A stretch of 16,483 bases of DNA from positions 1 to 16,483 of the forward strand of contig JANRKF010000005.1 of assembly GCA_033763575.1 (NCBI GenBank), read 5' to 3'. Numbering within the stretch: position 1 is the first letter of the stretch; each line of letters opens with the position of its first letter. The translations under genes were made by a program, and so were the position numbers. Positions 6,948-13,100 of the stretch are shown here, in pieces. This DNA comes from JANRKF01 sp033763575. Its GTDB lineage: Bacteria; Pseudomonadota; Alphaproteobacteria; Rickettsiales; SXRF01. The notes under the pieces were generated by a model. That model saw only the letters and a list, made by a program, of their open reading frames with translations. It was not told where the DNA came from and did not search any database.

Positions 6948-7203
6948 CTTCCGTGGCTGCTTGTGTCTTATCTCTAAGCTCAGTAAGCCTTTCAATAAAT
7001 GAGTTAAGCACCTCGGTTGGCATTATCAATCGCGTTACAACATGTCGAACAATCTTCTGCTTTGTAGAATCTAACCTATCTTCAATAAGATTAACTCTAA
7101 CAGTGCCCCCTGCTATCCCCATCCCTTGAAAGCCATCTATAAACAAACTTGGTATGGGTTCGTTACAAACAATATCTTTCTTTAGTTCATCCTCTTCGGC
7201 CAT
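6919..7203 (-). CDS. Transposon cargo gene 1: small soluble protein, unknown function
   Basis: A 94-residue protein without signal peptide or membrane segment. It begins with an acidic/lysine stretch (A-E-E-D-E-L-K-K-D) and has a middle of probable strands (F-Q-G-M-G-I-A-G-G-T-V-R-V-N-L, then R-H-V-V-T-R-L-I-M-P). It ends in a helix (T-E-V-L-N-S-F-I-E-R-L-T-E-L) and a charged tail. The strand-then-helix layout with R-L-I-M-P reminds me of DUF3467-like small proteins; that is a guess. The ATG at 7203 has a good AGGGGTGAT ribosome binding site. It is probably cotranscribed with the overlapping coiled-coil gene from a promoter at the right end of the transposon. Confidence 0.75.
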   Translation of the reverse strand: MAEEDELKKDIVCNEPIPSLFIDGFQGMGIAGGTVRVNLIEDRLDSTKQKIVRHVVTRLIMPTEVLNSFIERLTELRDKTQAATEDGKENAAGK

Positions 7204-7237
7204 AATATCACCCCTATGTGGTTGTCACGGAAGGGGC

Positions 7238-7266
7238 AAAGTAGAATTATTTTCTCATAGGGTCAA
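7238..7266 (-). promoter_or_regulatory. Candidate cargo promoter in the right end of the transposon
   Basis: On the minus strand TTGACC (7266-7261) is followed after 17 bases by TACTTT (7243-7238), which is a weak -10. It points inward to cargo gene 1. The -35 lies within the right terminal repeat. Confidence 0.45.
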
Positions 7267-7293
7267 CCTACTTATGTCTGGGGGATAAACGTG
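7260..7293 (-). repeat. Right terminal inverted repeat of the IS1595-family element
   Basis: Read inward on the minus strand it gives CACGTTTATCCCC, then CAGACATAAGTAGGTTG, matching the left end in its CGTTTATCCCC and GACATAAGTA blocks. Confidence 0.8.
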
Positions 7294-7301
7294 TTTGTTA
7301 T
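7294..7301. repeat. Right target-site duplication TTTGTTAT
   Basis: Identical to 5574-5581. Its last four bases are also the first four bases of the left arm of the Fur-box-like palindrome. Confidence 0.85.
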
Positions 7302-7326
7302 TGCAAATGATTCTCATTTGCAATAA
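7298..7326. promoter_or_regulatory. Fur-box-like operator overlapping a promoter
   Basis: A perfect inverted repeat with 13-base arms, TTATTGCAAATGA and TCATTTGCAATAA, around a TTC centre. The core AATGATTCTCATT strongly resembles iron-responsive Fur operators. A promoter can be read through it: TTGCAA at 7301 and TAATAG at 7324, 17 bases apart. A bound repressor would cover the -35 and the spacer. Seen: palindrome and spacing. From family knowledge: similarity to Fur boxes. Inferred: iron control of the next gene. Confidence 0.65.
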
Positions 7327-7335
7327 TAGGAGGGG

Positions 7336-8229
7336 ATGGAAAGCACCTATACCTACCCAACAATATCGACCGGGAATCAAAGAGCCGCCGAAGAATGCGC
7401 CAGCTTCAATACCCCCGCCCATCAAAAGACAGGGGATGCCGGACTTGATGTTCGCGCATGGCTGCATAAGAAATATTGCTGGGGCGGGGATGCGATCAGC
7501 GCGAGCAATGTCGCAGATGCCGATGCTTTCATCAAACGGCAGAAAGCAGTGTATAATGCGCTCATGCTGGCACTGGATACGGACGGCTACCTGCTCAACG
7601 TGATGTCACGCGATCATTACGCGGTGGTGGAAACCCATTATCACACCCATACGCCACGCGAATATATTCGTGCACGCGGCAGGGAAGCCTCGGTCAAAAG
7701 CGTGAGCCACGCCACCACGGAAAAGCGCCGCGAGCTGAAACAATTCCTGCAATCCATCGACGACCCGGCTTTCACCACCGCCCTCCAAGTTGCCATGGCT
7801 TCGGGGATGGGTCCGGAAATCCGCTACTCTCCCTTTACCCCGCTCGACGCAGAAGGGTGTATCGGAACTCTCGCCGCCGCCGGGCGCAACAGCCCCCGTC
7901 CGGTCGCAGCCATCCTGGAGCAGGCCGAAAAACAGAAAATCGAATATGAGGCGCTCGCCTCTTCCAACAACCCGGACGGCATCGCCACACGCATCCTGGC
8001 CAGCGCAATGAAAAACCTGCTGCCGGCCATTTCCCCGCAGGAAGTGCACCAGGCCGCCAAAGATTATATGTGTTATTACTACACCGATGCGCTGATACGG
8101 TCGGAAGCATTCGAGGCTGAGGGTGAAATCGTGGCGCAGGCCATAAAGCGCGCCCATCAGTTGCGGCGTAAATCACCGCCCTACCTTGCTTTAATAGCCT
8201 CTTGTGAATATGACGCTTTTTTGATATAG
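7336..8229 (+). CDS. Uncharacterised protein, possibly iron-regulated
   Basis: I do not recognise this 297-residue protein. No signal peptide or membrane segment is visible, so it is probably cytoplasmic and largely helical in its C-terminal half. Features: a conspicuous E-T-H-Y-H-T-H-T motif at residues 99-106 (histidines 101, 103 and 105) that could bind a metal, a Y-C-W-G-G segment near 47-51, and a charged stretch R-A-R-G-R-E-A. Codon use matches the host genes. The ATG follows AGGAGGGG with only 2 bases between AGGAGG and the start, too close for a normal Shine-Dalgarno. A -10-like TAATAG ends 6 bases upstream, so the message may be leaderless. The Fur-box-like palindrome lies directly upstream and tlyC starts 10 bases downstream. 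Confidence 0.8.
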   Translation: MESTYTYPTISTGNQRAAEECASFNTPAHQKTGDAGLDVRAWLHKKYCWGGDAISASNVADADAFIKRQKAVYNALMLALDTDGYLLNVMSRDHYAVVETHYHTHTPREYIRARGREASVKSVSHATTEKRRELKQFLQSIDDPAFTTALQVAMASGMGPEIRYSPFTPLDAEGCIGTLAAAGRNSPRPVAAILEQAEKQKIEYEALASSNNPDGIATRILASAMKNLLPAISPQEVHQAAKDYMCYYYTDALIRSEAFEAEGEIVAQAIKRAHQLRRKSPPYLALIASCEYDAFLI

Positions 8230-8230
8230 C
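8202..8230 (+). promoter_or_regulatory. Candidate promoter for tlyC-lnt
   Basis: TTGTGA (8202-8207) and TATAGC (8225-8230) are 17 bases apart, at the 3' end of the preceding gene. The expected transcription start is about 8237, only a few bases before the tlyC ATG at 8240. This fits the absence of a Shine-Dalgarno. Confidence 0.5.
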
Positions 8231-8239
8231 GTATCCTGT

Positions 8240-9088
8240 ATGGACGAACCGCGAAGATCCTCGCTGCCTGATTGGCTGCGAAATTTGTTTTCCTGTAAGC
8301 ACGAAGCCTCGCTGAAAGACGCGATTGAGGAGGCGATTGAGGAGCATGCGGAAAATAGCGACGAGGAAATGGCGCCGCAGGAGCGCGTCATGCTGCATAA
8401 TGTGCTTTCCTTCGGCGAGCGCACGGTGAGCGACATTATGATCCCGCGCACCGATATTGTCGCCGTCTCCCATGATATCAGCCTCGAAAACCTCAAAGCC
8501 CACCTGCTCGACCAGCGCCACACCCGCACCCCGGTCTATGAGGACACGCTCGACCATGTGCTGGGGTTCCTGCATGTGAAGGATATTATTCCGGTGCTCG
8601 CGGGCGATAAGCCGTACCATTTACGCACCTACCTGCGCAGCATGCTCTATGTCCCGCCCTCGATGAAAATCCTCGACCTGCTGGCCAAGATGCGCGGCGT
8701 TGGTAGCCATATGGCGATCGTCGTCGATGAGCATGGCGGCACCGACGGGCTGGTGACGATGGAGGATGTGGTCGAGGAAATCGTCGGCGAAATCCATGAC
8801 GAGCATGATGAAGACGAGATGAGCGATGAGCAGATCGTGCGCATCAGCGACAAGGTCGTCGAAGTCAGCGCCCGTATCCGCATCGAACATCTGGTGCGGG
8901 CGCTCAACCGTGAGCTGGTGAGGGAAGATGAATCGGAGGGGTTCGATACGCTGGCCGGGTTGATTTTCACCAGGCTCGGGCGTATCCCGGCCAAGGGGGA
9001 GATGGTCGAGCATTATGACGGCATCCGCTTCGAGATTGCAGACGCCGACGCCCGCCATATCCGCAAGGTGCGGGTGCATTTAGGATGA
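8240..9088 (+). CDS. tlyC: CBS-domain protein of the TlyC/CorC (YbeX, 'hemolysin C') family
   Basis: Cytoplasmic protein of 282 residues with paired CBS domains at about 64-125 (V-S-D-I-M-I-P-R-T-D-I) and 130-188 (I-V-V-D-E-H-G-G-T-D-G-L-V-T-M-E-D). A CorC/HlyC transporter-associated domain follows at about 200-282 (G-F-D-T-L-A-G-L-I-F, G-R-I-P-A-K-G-E). This soluble form without the DUF21 membrane domain is usually encoded between ybeY and lnt. It has been linked to magnesium/cobalt efflux and ribosome-related roles; the hemolysin name is historical. Here ybeY is not next to it. Its TGA overlaps the lnt ATG (ATGA), so the two are probably translationally coupled. Confidence 0.93.
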   Translation: MDEPRRSSLPDWLRNLFSCKHEASLKDAIEEAIEEHAENSDEEMAPQERVMLHNVLSFGERTVSDIMIPRTDIVAVSHDISLENLKAHLLDQRHTRTPVYEDTLDHVLGFLHVKDIIPVLAGDKPYHLRTYLRSMLYVPPSMKILDLLAKMRGVGSHMAIVVDEHGGTDGLVTMEDVVEEIVGEIHDEHDEDEMSDEQIVRISDKVVEVSARIRIEHLVRALNRELVREDESEGFDTLAGLIFTRLGRIPAKGEMVEHYDGIRFEIADADARHIRKVRVHLG

Positions 9089-10446
9089 TACTCATCCCCT
9101 TCCTCCTTGGCATCTCTGCCACGCTTACACTTCCGCCCTTTTATATTTTCCCGTTAGTGATACCGGCTTACGGCGGGCTTTTCCTGCTGCTGAAACGGGC
9201 GGAAACCCCCGGCCAGGCGGCAAAGATCGGTTTCTTCTGGGGCTGGGGTTTTTATATCAGCGGGCTCTACTGGTTTGTCATCGCCCTGCTCACCGACCCC
9301 GACCGGTTCGCATGGCTCATTCCCTTCGCGCTCTTCGCGCTTACCGCCGTCATTGCATTATATACCACCCTGTTCGCATGGTCATGGTTCCGGATTCGCC
9401 TTCACGGCATTGGCGGCGCGGTGGCATTCTCGGCGCTGTGGACGGCGATTGAGTGGCTGCGCGGCCATTTATTCACCGGCTTTCCGTGGAATCTCGGCGG
9501 CTATGTCTTCGGCATCAGCGATGCCTCCATCCAGCTCGCCGCACAGCTGGGCATTTACTGGCTGACCTTTGTCGCCGTGCTTCTGGGTACCATCTGCGTC
9601 GTGCATAAGCGGGTGGCAATCCTCTGCTGGGCGCTGCTCGCCGCCTCGGTCGGCTGGGGCGCGTGGCGGGTGCATCAGGCGCCGCAGGAATTCGTTGAAG
9701 GCGTGCGGATCAGGCTCGTACAAGCCAATATCCAGCAGCACCATAAATGGGCCCCGGCGCTCCAGATGCAGGGTTTGCAGGCGCACATAGACCTCACCCA
9801 ATCGGCTGAGCTCGAAAAGGTGACCCATATCATCTGGCCGGAAACAGCCGTGCCTTATGTGCTGAAAGAAAACAGCACATTGGCGGTAAGGCTGGGGCTT
9901 GTGCTATATCCGGGGCAGCATCTTATCACCGGCGTATTGCGCGGAGATCAAGACCGCATCACCAACGGCATTGCCGCCATCAATCCGGAGGGCAAGATCG
10001 TTGGGGCGTATGATAAATTCAAGCTGGTGCCGTTCGGCGAGTTCCTGCCGTTGCGCTGGCTGATTCCCGATGCGCTGGAAACACCCGTCGGCATGCGCGA
10101 CATGGACCGAGGCGACGGGGCAAAGACGCTCGATTGGCCCGGCCTTCCGCTCGTATCTCCACTTATTTGCTATGAGGTGATTTTTCCGGAGCTGGCGCTG
10201 CGCGGCGATAAAAAACCGGCATGGCTGCTGTCGATCACCAACGATGCATGGTTCGGCAACAGCACCGGCCCCTACCAGCATCTGGCCATGGCCAGGATGC
10301 GGGCGGTGGAGCAAGGTATCCCCATGGTGCGGGTCGCCAATACCGGCATCACCGCCGCCTATGACGGTTATGGGCGCGAAATAGCCCGCATCCCGCTTAA
10401 TCAAAAAGGCTTCGTCGATATTGGGCTGCCCAAAGCAGCGAAATAG
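9085..10446 (+). CDS. lnt: Apolipoprotein N-acyltransferase Lnt
   Basis: Inner-membrane enzyme that adds the third acyl chain to the N-terminal cysteine of lipoproteins, the last maturation step before LolA-dependent sorting. The N-terminal half (about residues 1-205) is a bundle of hydrophobic segments. The C-terminal half is the nitrilase-like periplasmic domain. The catalytic triad is visible: E253 in I-I-W-P-E-T-A, K311 in Y-D-K-F-K-L-V-P-F-G-E, and C362 in L-I-C-Y-E-V-I-F-P-E. The W-F-G-N-S-T-G-P-Y-Q-H motif follows. At 453 residues it is shorter than the usual 500 or so, mostly at the N-terminus, but the ATGA overlap with tlyC supports this start. Confidence 0.96.
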   Translation: MILIPFLLGISATLTLPPFYIFPLVIPAYGGLFLLLKRAETPGQAAKIGFFWGWGFYISGLYWFVIALLTDPDRFAWLIPFALFALTAVIALYTTLFAWSWFRIRLHGIGGAVAFSALWTAIEWLRGHLFTGFPWNLGGYVFGISDASIQLAAQLGIYWLTFVAVLLGTICVVHKRVAILCWALLAASVGWGAWRVHQAPQEFVEGVRIRLVQANIQQHHKWAPALQMQGLQAHIDLTQSAELEKVTHIIWPETAVPYVLKENSTLAVRLGLVLYPGQHLITGVLRGDQDRITNGIAAINPEGKIVGAYDKFKLVPFGEFLPLRWLIPDALETPVGMRDMDRGDGAKTLDWPGLPLVSPLICYEVIFPELALRGDKKPAWLLSITNDAWFGNSTGPYQHLAMARMRAVEQGIPMVRVANTGITAAYDGYGREIARIPLNQKGFVDIGLPKAAK

Positions 10447-10454
10447 CGCTGGGG

Positions 10455-11045
10455 CTAGAGGCCGCGAACAGCAGCTTCCGGTTCCAATACCCTGTTATAG
10501 GCGGCGCTAAGGCGATTCGTCACAGTGGTGGGAGCGCAGTCGCTACGCCTTGAAATCTCTGCGAAACTATGGCCTTCAAAAAGATCATCCAATACTTGCC
10601 TTTCTTTAGGGAGCGCATTCTGTCTCATCACATCCCAAAAATCCAAGCGCTCCACATTATCTCGCGGATCGCCTTCCCTGTGATCCACAAAGCCAGCCTG
10701 ATCCTCCGGCGTAAATACCCCACCTTGCGGAGTGCGCTTCTGCGCATTTTGAACCGTGCGGTGGTTAATCAATGCTTTCGGCACAATACTATAGGCAAAT
10801 AATTTACTGTACTCGCCGGCCTTCGGATCAAATGTTTCAAAAGTCTCTACAGCCTTTCGACATGCCTCCTGCGCAACGTCTTCGCGCTCAAAGGGATCCT
10901 TTACCTTGCTACGCAGAAGATTATTGGCGTATTGTAATAAACCCATAAACAATCTATTAACATCTTCATGTTTAGGGTTCTCCGTAGGAGCAATCCCTCT
11001 AGACCTTAAATCATGCGCAATTCTGTTGATCTCTGATAAATCCAT
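10455..11045 (-). CDS. ECF-like sigma-70 family RNA polymerase sigma factor
   Basis: A 196-residue protein. The region-2-like part spans about 28-105 (R-L-F-M-G-L-L-Q-Y-A, then D-V-A-Q-E-A-C-R-K-A, and K-L-F-A-Y-S-I-V-P-K-A-L-I-N-H). The region-4-like helix-turn-helix spans about 145-188 (L-P-K-E-R-Q-V-L-D-D-L-F-E-G-H-S-F-A-E-I-S-R-R). D-V-A-Q-E and F-A-E-I-S-R are characteristic of ECF sigma factors. No anti-sigma gene is adjacent. I chose ATG 11045; a TTG at 11066 extends the frame by seven residues but overlaps a probable -10 (TATAAA, 6 bases before the ATG). It converges with lnt with 8 bases between the stops and interrupts the usual lnt-XRE-metK order. Confidence 0.82.
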   Translation of the reverse strand: MDLSEINRIAHDLRSRGIAPTENPKHEDVNRLFMGLLQYANNLLRSKVKDPFEREDVAQEACRKAVETFETFDPKAGEYSKLFAYSIVPKALINHRTVQNAQKRTPQGGVFTPEDQAGFVDHREGDPRDNVERLDFWDVMRQNALPKERQVLDDLFEGHSFAEISRRSDCAPTTVTNRLSAAYNRVLEPEAAVRGL

Positions 11046-11314
11046 AATGATTTTATATACACGCAAAACATAAAATAGTAAATAAAAATTATACTAATAA
11101 TAAAAATAATGCGATTTTTTATCTCTATAAAACCAAAAAATAACTGTAAAATAAATAGGTTGGCTATTATCCCGAAACGGGACAAGTGCATGTGTTGGTT
11201 TCCGTCATCTATTGCTATAAAATTAAAATTTTTACACATTAACTTTTCGCTTGCAAGTTGTGTTGTTTTGGCGCAATAGTGCCGTTATCCATAAATATGT
11301 AAAAGTTACCAACC
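11046..11314. other. AT-rich divergent intergenic region between the sigma gene and the XRE gene
   Basis: About 270 bp, much richer in A and T than the surrounding genes. A minus-strand open frame with many I/F/Y codons crosses it, but it has no start signal or family resemblance and overlaps the sigma start, so I do not call it. Possible promoter elements: TATAAA close to the sigma ATG on the minus strand, and TTGTTT/TATCCA (11263-11291, 17-base spacer) toward the XRE gene. Neither is strong. Confidence 0.5.
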
Positions 11315-11734
11315 ATGACCAAACAGGATATCGATAGCTATGTCGGCAAAAGGCTCCGCCTTCGCCGCACCATGATGGGGTTAAGTCAGGAAGCCGTTGC
11401 TAAGGCCGTAGGAATTACCTTTCAGCAGGTCCAGAAATACGAAAAGGGCGTCAATGCAATGAATGCGCGCCGCCTGGTCGAATTCTCGCGCTTCATGAAT
11501 GTCCCCGTCGCCTATTTCTTCGATGGGCTTGAAGAATCAGAGGCGGCAGGCTCGGAAAACACCTTGCCCGGCTTCGCAGAAACTGCGGAGGCATTCGACC
11601 ACGGATCGCCGGTTTCTGATCGGGAATCGCTGGAAATGATGAAAGCGTTCAAGCGCATCGGCGAGCATGGCGTGCGCAAACGCCTGTCCGATCTCGTCCG
11701 CGCCATTGCCGAAAATAAAACTATGCTTGACTAG
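11315..11734 (+). CDS. XRE-family transcriptional regulator (Cro/C1 helix-turn-helix)
   Basis: A 139-residue DNA-binding protein. The N-terminal HTH at about residues 8-66 is clear: V-G-K-R-L-R-L-R-R, L-S-Q-E-A-V-A-K-A-V-G-I-T-F-Q-Q-V-Q-K-Y-E-K-G, then a third helix and V-P-V-A-Y-F-F-D-G. The C-terminal half is acidic then helical (E-S-L-E-M-M-K-A-F-K-R-I, V-R-K-R-L-S-D-L-V-R-A-I-A) and could dimerise. An XRE regulator of this type just before metK is common in alphaproteobacteria, and its target is not known from sequence. It ends 26 bases before the SAM aptamer, so metK may be read both from here and from its own promoter. No convincing Shine-Dalgarno is seen. Confidence 0.92.
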   Translation: MTKQDIDSYVGKRLRLRRTMMGLSQEAVAKAVGITFQQVQKYEKGVNAMNARRLVEFSRFMNVPVAYFFDGLEESEAAGSENTLPGFAETAEAFDHGSPVSDRESLEMMKAFKRIGEHGVRKRLSDLVRAIAENKTMLD

Positions 11735-11760
11735 TTTTCCGCGAGTATTACACTGTCTCA

Positions 11761-11812
11761 TGTTGTGGGGATTTGAGTTGCTTGCCGCCACGTTAAATAT
11801 TGGTCTAAGCAT
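11761..11812 (+). promoter_or_regulatory. SAM-II-class (SAM-II/SAM-V) riboswitch aptamer
   Basis: The segment has the conserved SAM-II core in order: GTGG, GATTTG, GCTTGC, then GCCACGTTAAA, and a downstream CTAAGC. The P1 stem forms between TGTGG (11764-11768) and CCACG (11788-11792). GCTT (11780-11783) is complementary to AAGC (11807-11810), which fits the pseudoknot. SAM-II and the related SAM-V share this binding core, and I cannot separate them by eye. It lies 69 bases before metK, the SAM synthetase gene, as expected for feedback by the product. Confidence 0.85.
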
Positions 11813-11836
11813 CGGAAGCGGAACCCGCGCCTGATT

Positions 11837-11880
11837 TCAAATCCCTTGTATTGTTATTTTATCTAAGAATGAGGGGATTT
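11837..11880 (+). promoter_or_regulatory. Candidate expression platform: anti-Shine-Dalgarno hairpin of metK
   Basis: AAATCCCTT (11839-11847) can pair with the metK ribosome binding site segment AGGGGATTT (11872-11880), 9 pairs including one G.U, with a 24-base loop. The overlapping TCAAATCCC (11837-11845) is also a perfect 9-base complement of GGGATTTGA (11768-11776) inside the aptamer. The two pairings exclude each other. This suggests translational control: with SAM the aptamer keeps its GGGATTTGA and the site is masked; without SAM it is free. Confidence 0.55.
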
Positions 11881-13083
11881 ATGTCTTTTTCCAACCGCGC
11901 CAGCTATGTCTTCACCAGCGAATCCGTCGCCGAAGGCCATCCCGATAAAGTGTGCGACCAGATTTCCGACGCCGTGCTCGACGCGCATCTGGCTGTGAAT
12001 CCTGAAGCACGCGTCGCCTGCGAGACCCTGGCCACCACCAACACCATCGTGATCGCTGGGGAAACCCGTGGCGCTGAGAACATCACCAAGGCCGATATCG
12101 AAAAAATCGCCCGCGATAAGGTGCGCGAAATCGGCTACCTGCAGGAAGGCTTCCACGCCGATAACCTCGATGTGTATGTACACCTGCACCCGCAATCGGC
12201 CCACATCGCCATGGGTGTCGATTCCGCCGAGAATAAAGACGAAGGCGCCGGCGACCAGGGCATCATGTTCGGTTTCGCCTGCACCGAAACCAAATCGCTG
12301 ATGCCGGCGCCCATCGATTTGTCGCATAAAATCCTCCAGAACCTCGCCCGCGTGCGCCATAGCGGTGAAGCCAAGGGCCTCGGGCCGGATGCGAAATCGC
12401 AAGTCTCGCTGCTCTATGAAAACGGCAAGCCGGTGAAAACCACCTCCATCGTCGTTTCCACCCAGCACGCCGAAGGCATGACGCAAAAAGAAGTGCGCGA
12501 GCTGGTGCGCCCGTATGTGCTCGCCGCGTTGCCGGATAAAAAATGGATGTGCGATGAGTCGGAATTTTATGTGAACCCAACCGGCCAGTTCGTCATTGGC
12601 GGACCGGACGGCGACTGCGGCCTCACCGGCCGCAAGATCATCGTGGATACTTACGGCGGCGCGGCCCCGCATGGCGGCGGCGCGTTCTCCGGCAAGGACC
12701 CGACCAAAGTGGATCGCTCAGCCGCCTACATGGCACGTTACCTCGCCAAAAACGTGGTGGCCGCAGGGCTTGCCGATCGCTGCACCATCCAGCTTTCCTA
12801 CGCTATCGGCGTATCGAAGCCGATCTCGTTTTATGTGAATACGGACGGCACGGCCGTGGTCGATGAAGCAAAAATCGAGCAATTCCTGCAGGCGAATGTC
12901 AATATGACCCCACGCGCTATTCGTGAGCAGTTGAAACTCAACGCCCCCATTTACGCACGCACCGCTGCCTATGGTCATTTTGGCCGCGAGCCGGATAAAA
13001 ACGGCGGATTCACCTGGGAGAAAACCGACCTGGTGGAGATGCTGCAGGCGGAATTTAAACAGGCTCAAAAAAAAACAGCGTGA
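11881..13083 (+). CDS. metK: S-adenosylmethionine synthase (methionine adenosyltransferase)
   Basis: Makes S-adenosylmethionine from ATP and methionine in the cytoplasm. The 400-residue length is normal. Family motifs are present: G-H-P-D-K-V-C-D-Q-I-S-D with H20, D22 and K23; G-A-G-D-Q-G at 122-127; and the glycine-rich loop G-G-G-A-F-S-G-K-D-P-T-K-V-D-R-S at 265-280. I chose the ATG at 11881 because it has a GAGGGG ribosome binding site 5 bases upstream and gives the usual S-Y-V-F-T-S-E-S start. An in-frame ATG at 11869 and a TTG at 11851 lie upstream. It is preceded by a SAM-II-class riboswitch and followed closely by trmB, a SAM-dependent enzyme. A run of nine A bases lies just before the stop. 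Confidence 0.98.
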   Translation: MSFSNRASYVFTSESVAEGHPDKVCDQISDAVLDAHLAVNPEARVACETLATTNTIVIAGETRGAENITKADIEKIARDKVREIGYLQEGFHADNLDVYVHLHPQSAHIAMGVDSAENKDEGAGDQGIMFGFACTETKSLMPAPIDLSHKILQNLARVRHSGEAKGLGPDAKSQVSLLYENGKPVKTTSIVVSTQHAEGMTQKEVRELVRPYVLAALPDKKWMCDESEFYVNPTGQFVIGGPDGDCGLTGRKIIVDTYGGAAPHGGGAFSGKDPTKVDRSAAYMARYLAKNVVAAGLADRCTIQLSYAIGVSKPISFYVNTDGTAVVDEAKIEQFLQANVNMTPRAIREQLKLNAPIYARTAAYGHFGREPDKNGGFTWEKTDLVEMLQAEFKQAQKKTA

Positions 13084-13100
13084 GTTAACGGCGCGCACGG

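Larger units (their letters stand above)
5582..7293. mobile_element. IS1595-family transposon with two cargo genes, 1712 bp
   Basis: The element is bounded by perfect 8-bp duplications. Its ends are imperfect inverted repeats sharing CGTTTATCCCC and GACATAAGTA. Inside are a plus-strand transposase and two overlapping minus-strand genes that run tail-to-tail into it. Plain IS1595-family elements are mostly about 0.7-1.1 kb, so the extra length is the cargo. Each end carries an inward promoter candidate. Base composition is more AT-rich than the flanking genes, and its two leading genes have strong ribosome binding sites, unlike many host genes here; both fit recent arrival. Confidence 0.88.

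Noticed and set aside
6543..7203. Toxin-antitoxin pair as the identity of the transposon cargo
   Set aside because: Two small overlapping genes fit the layout, but neither protein shows a toxin or antitoxin motif, and the coiled-coil/membrane design is not specific.
11006..11239. Minus-strand 77-codon open frame rich in I, F and Y across the AT-rich leader
   Set aside because: It overlaps the sigma gene start, has no ribosome binding site or recognisable motif, and its composition follows from AT-rich DNA.
11863..12672. 269-codon minus-strand open frame opposite metK
   Set aside because: It is a shadow of metK; the H/G/F-rich composition is that of a reverse frame.
13060..13083. Run of nine A bases at the end of metK as a programmed frameshift site
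   Set aside because: It lies a few codons from the stop, has no stimulatory structure I can see, and a shift would only alter the last residues.
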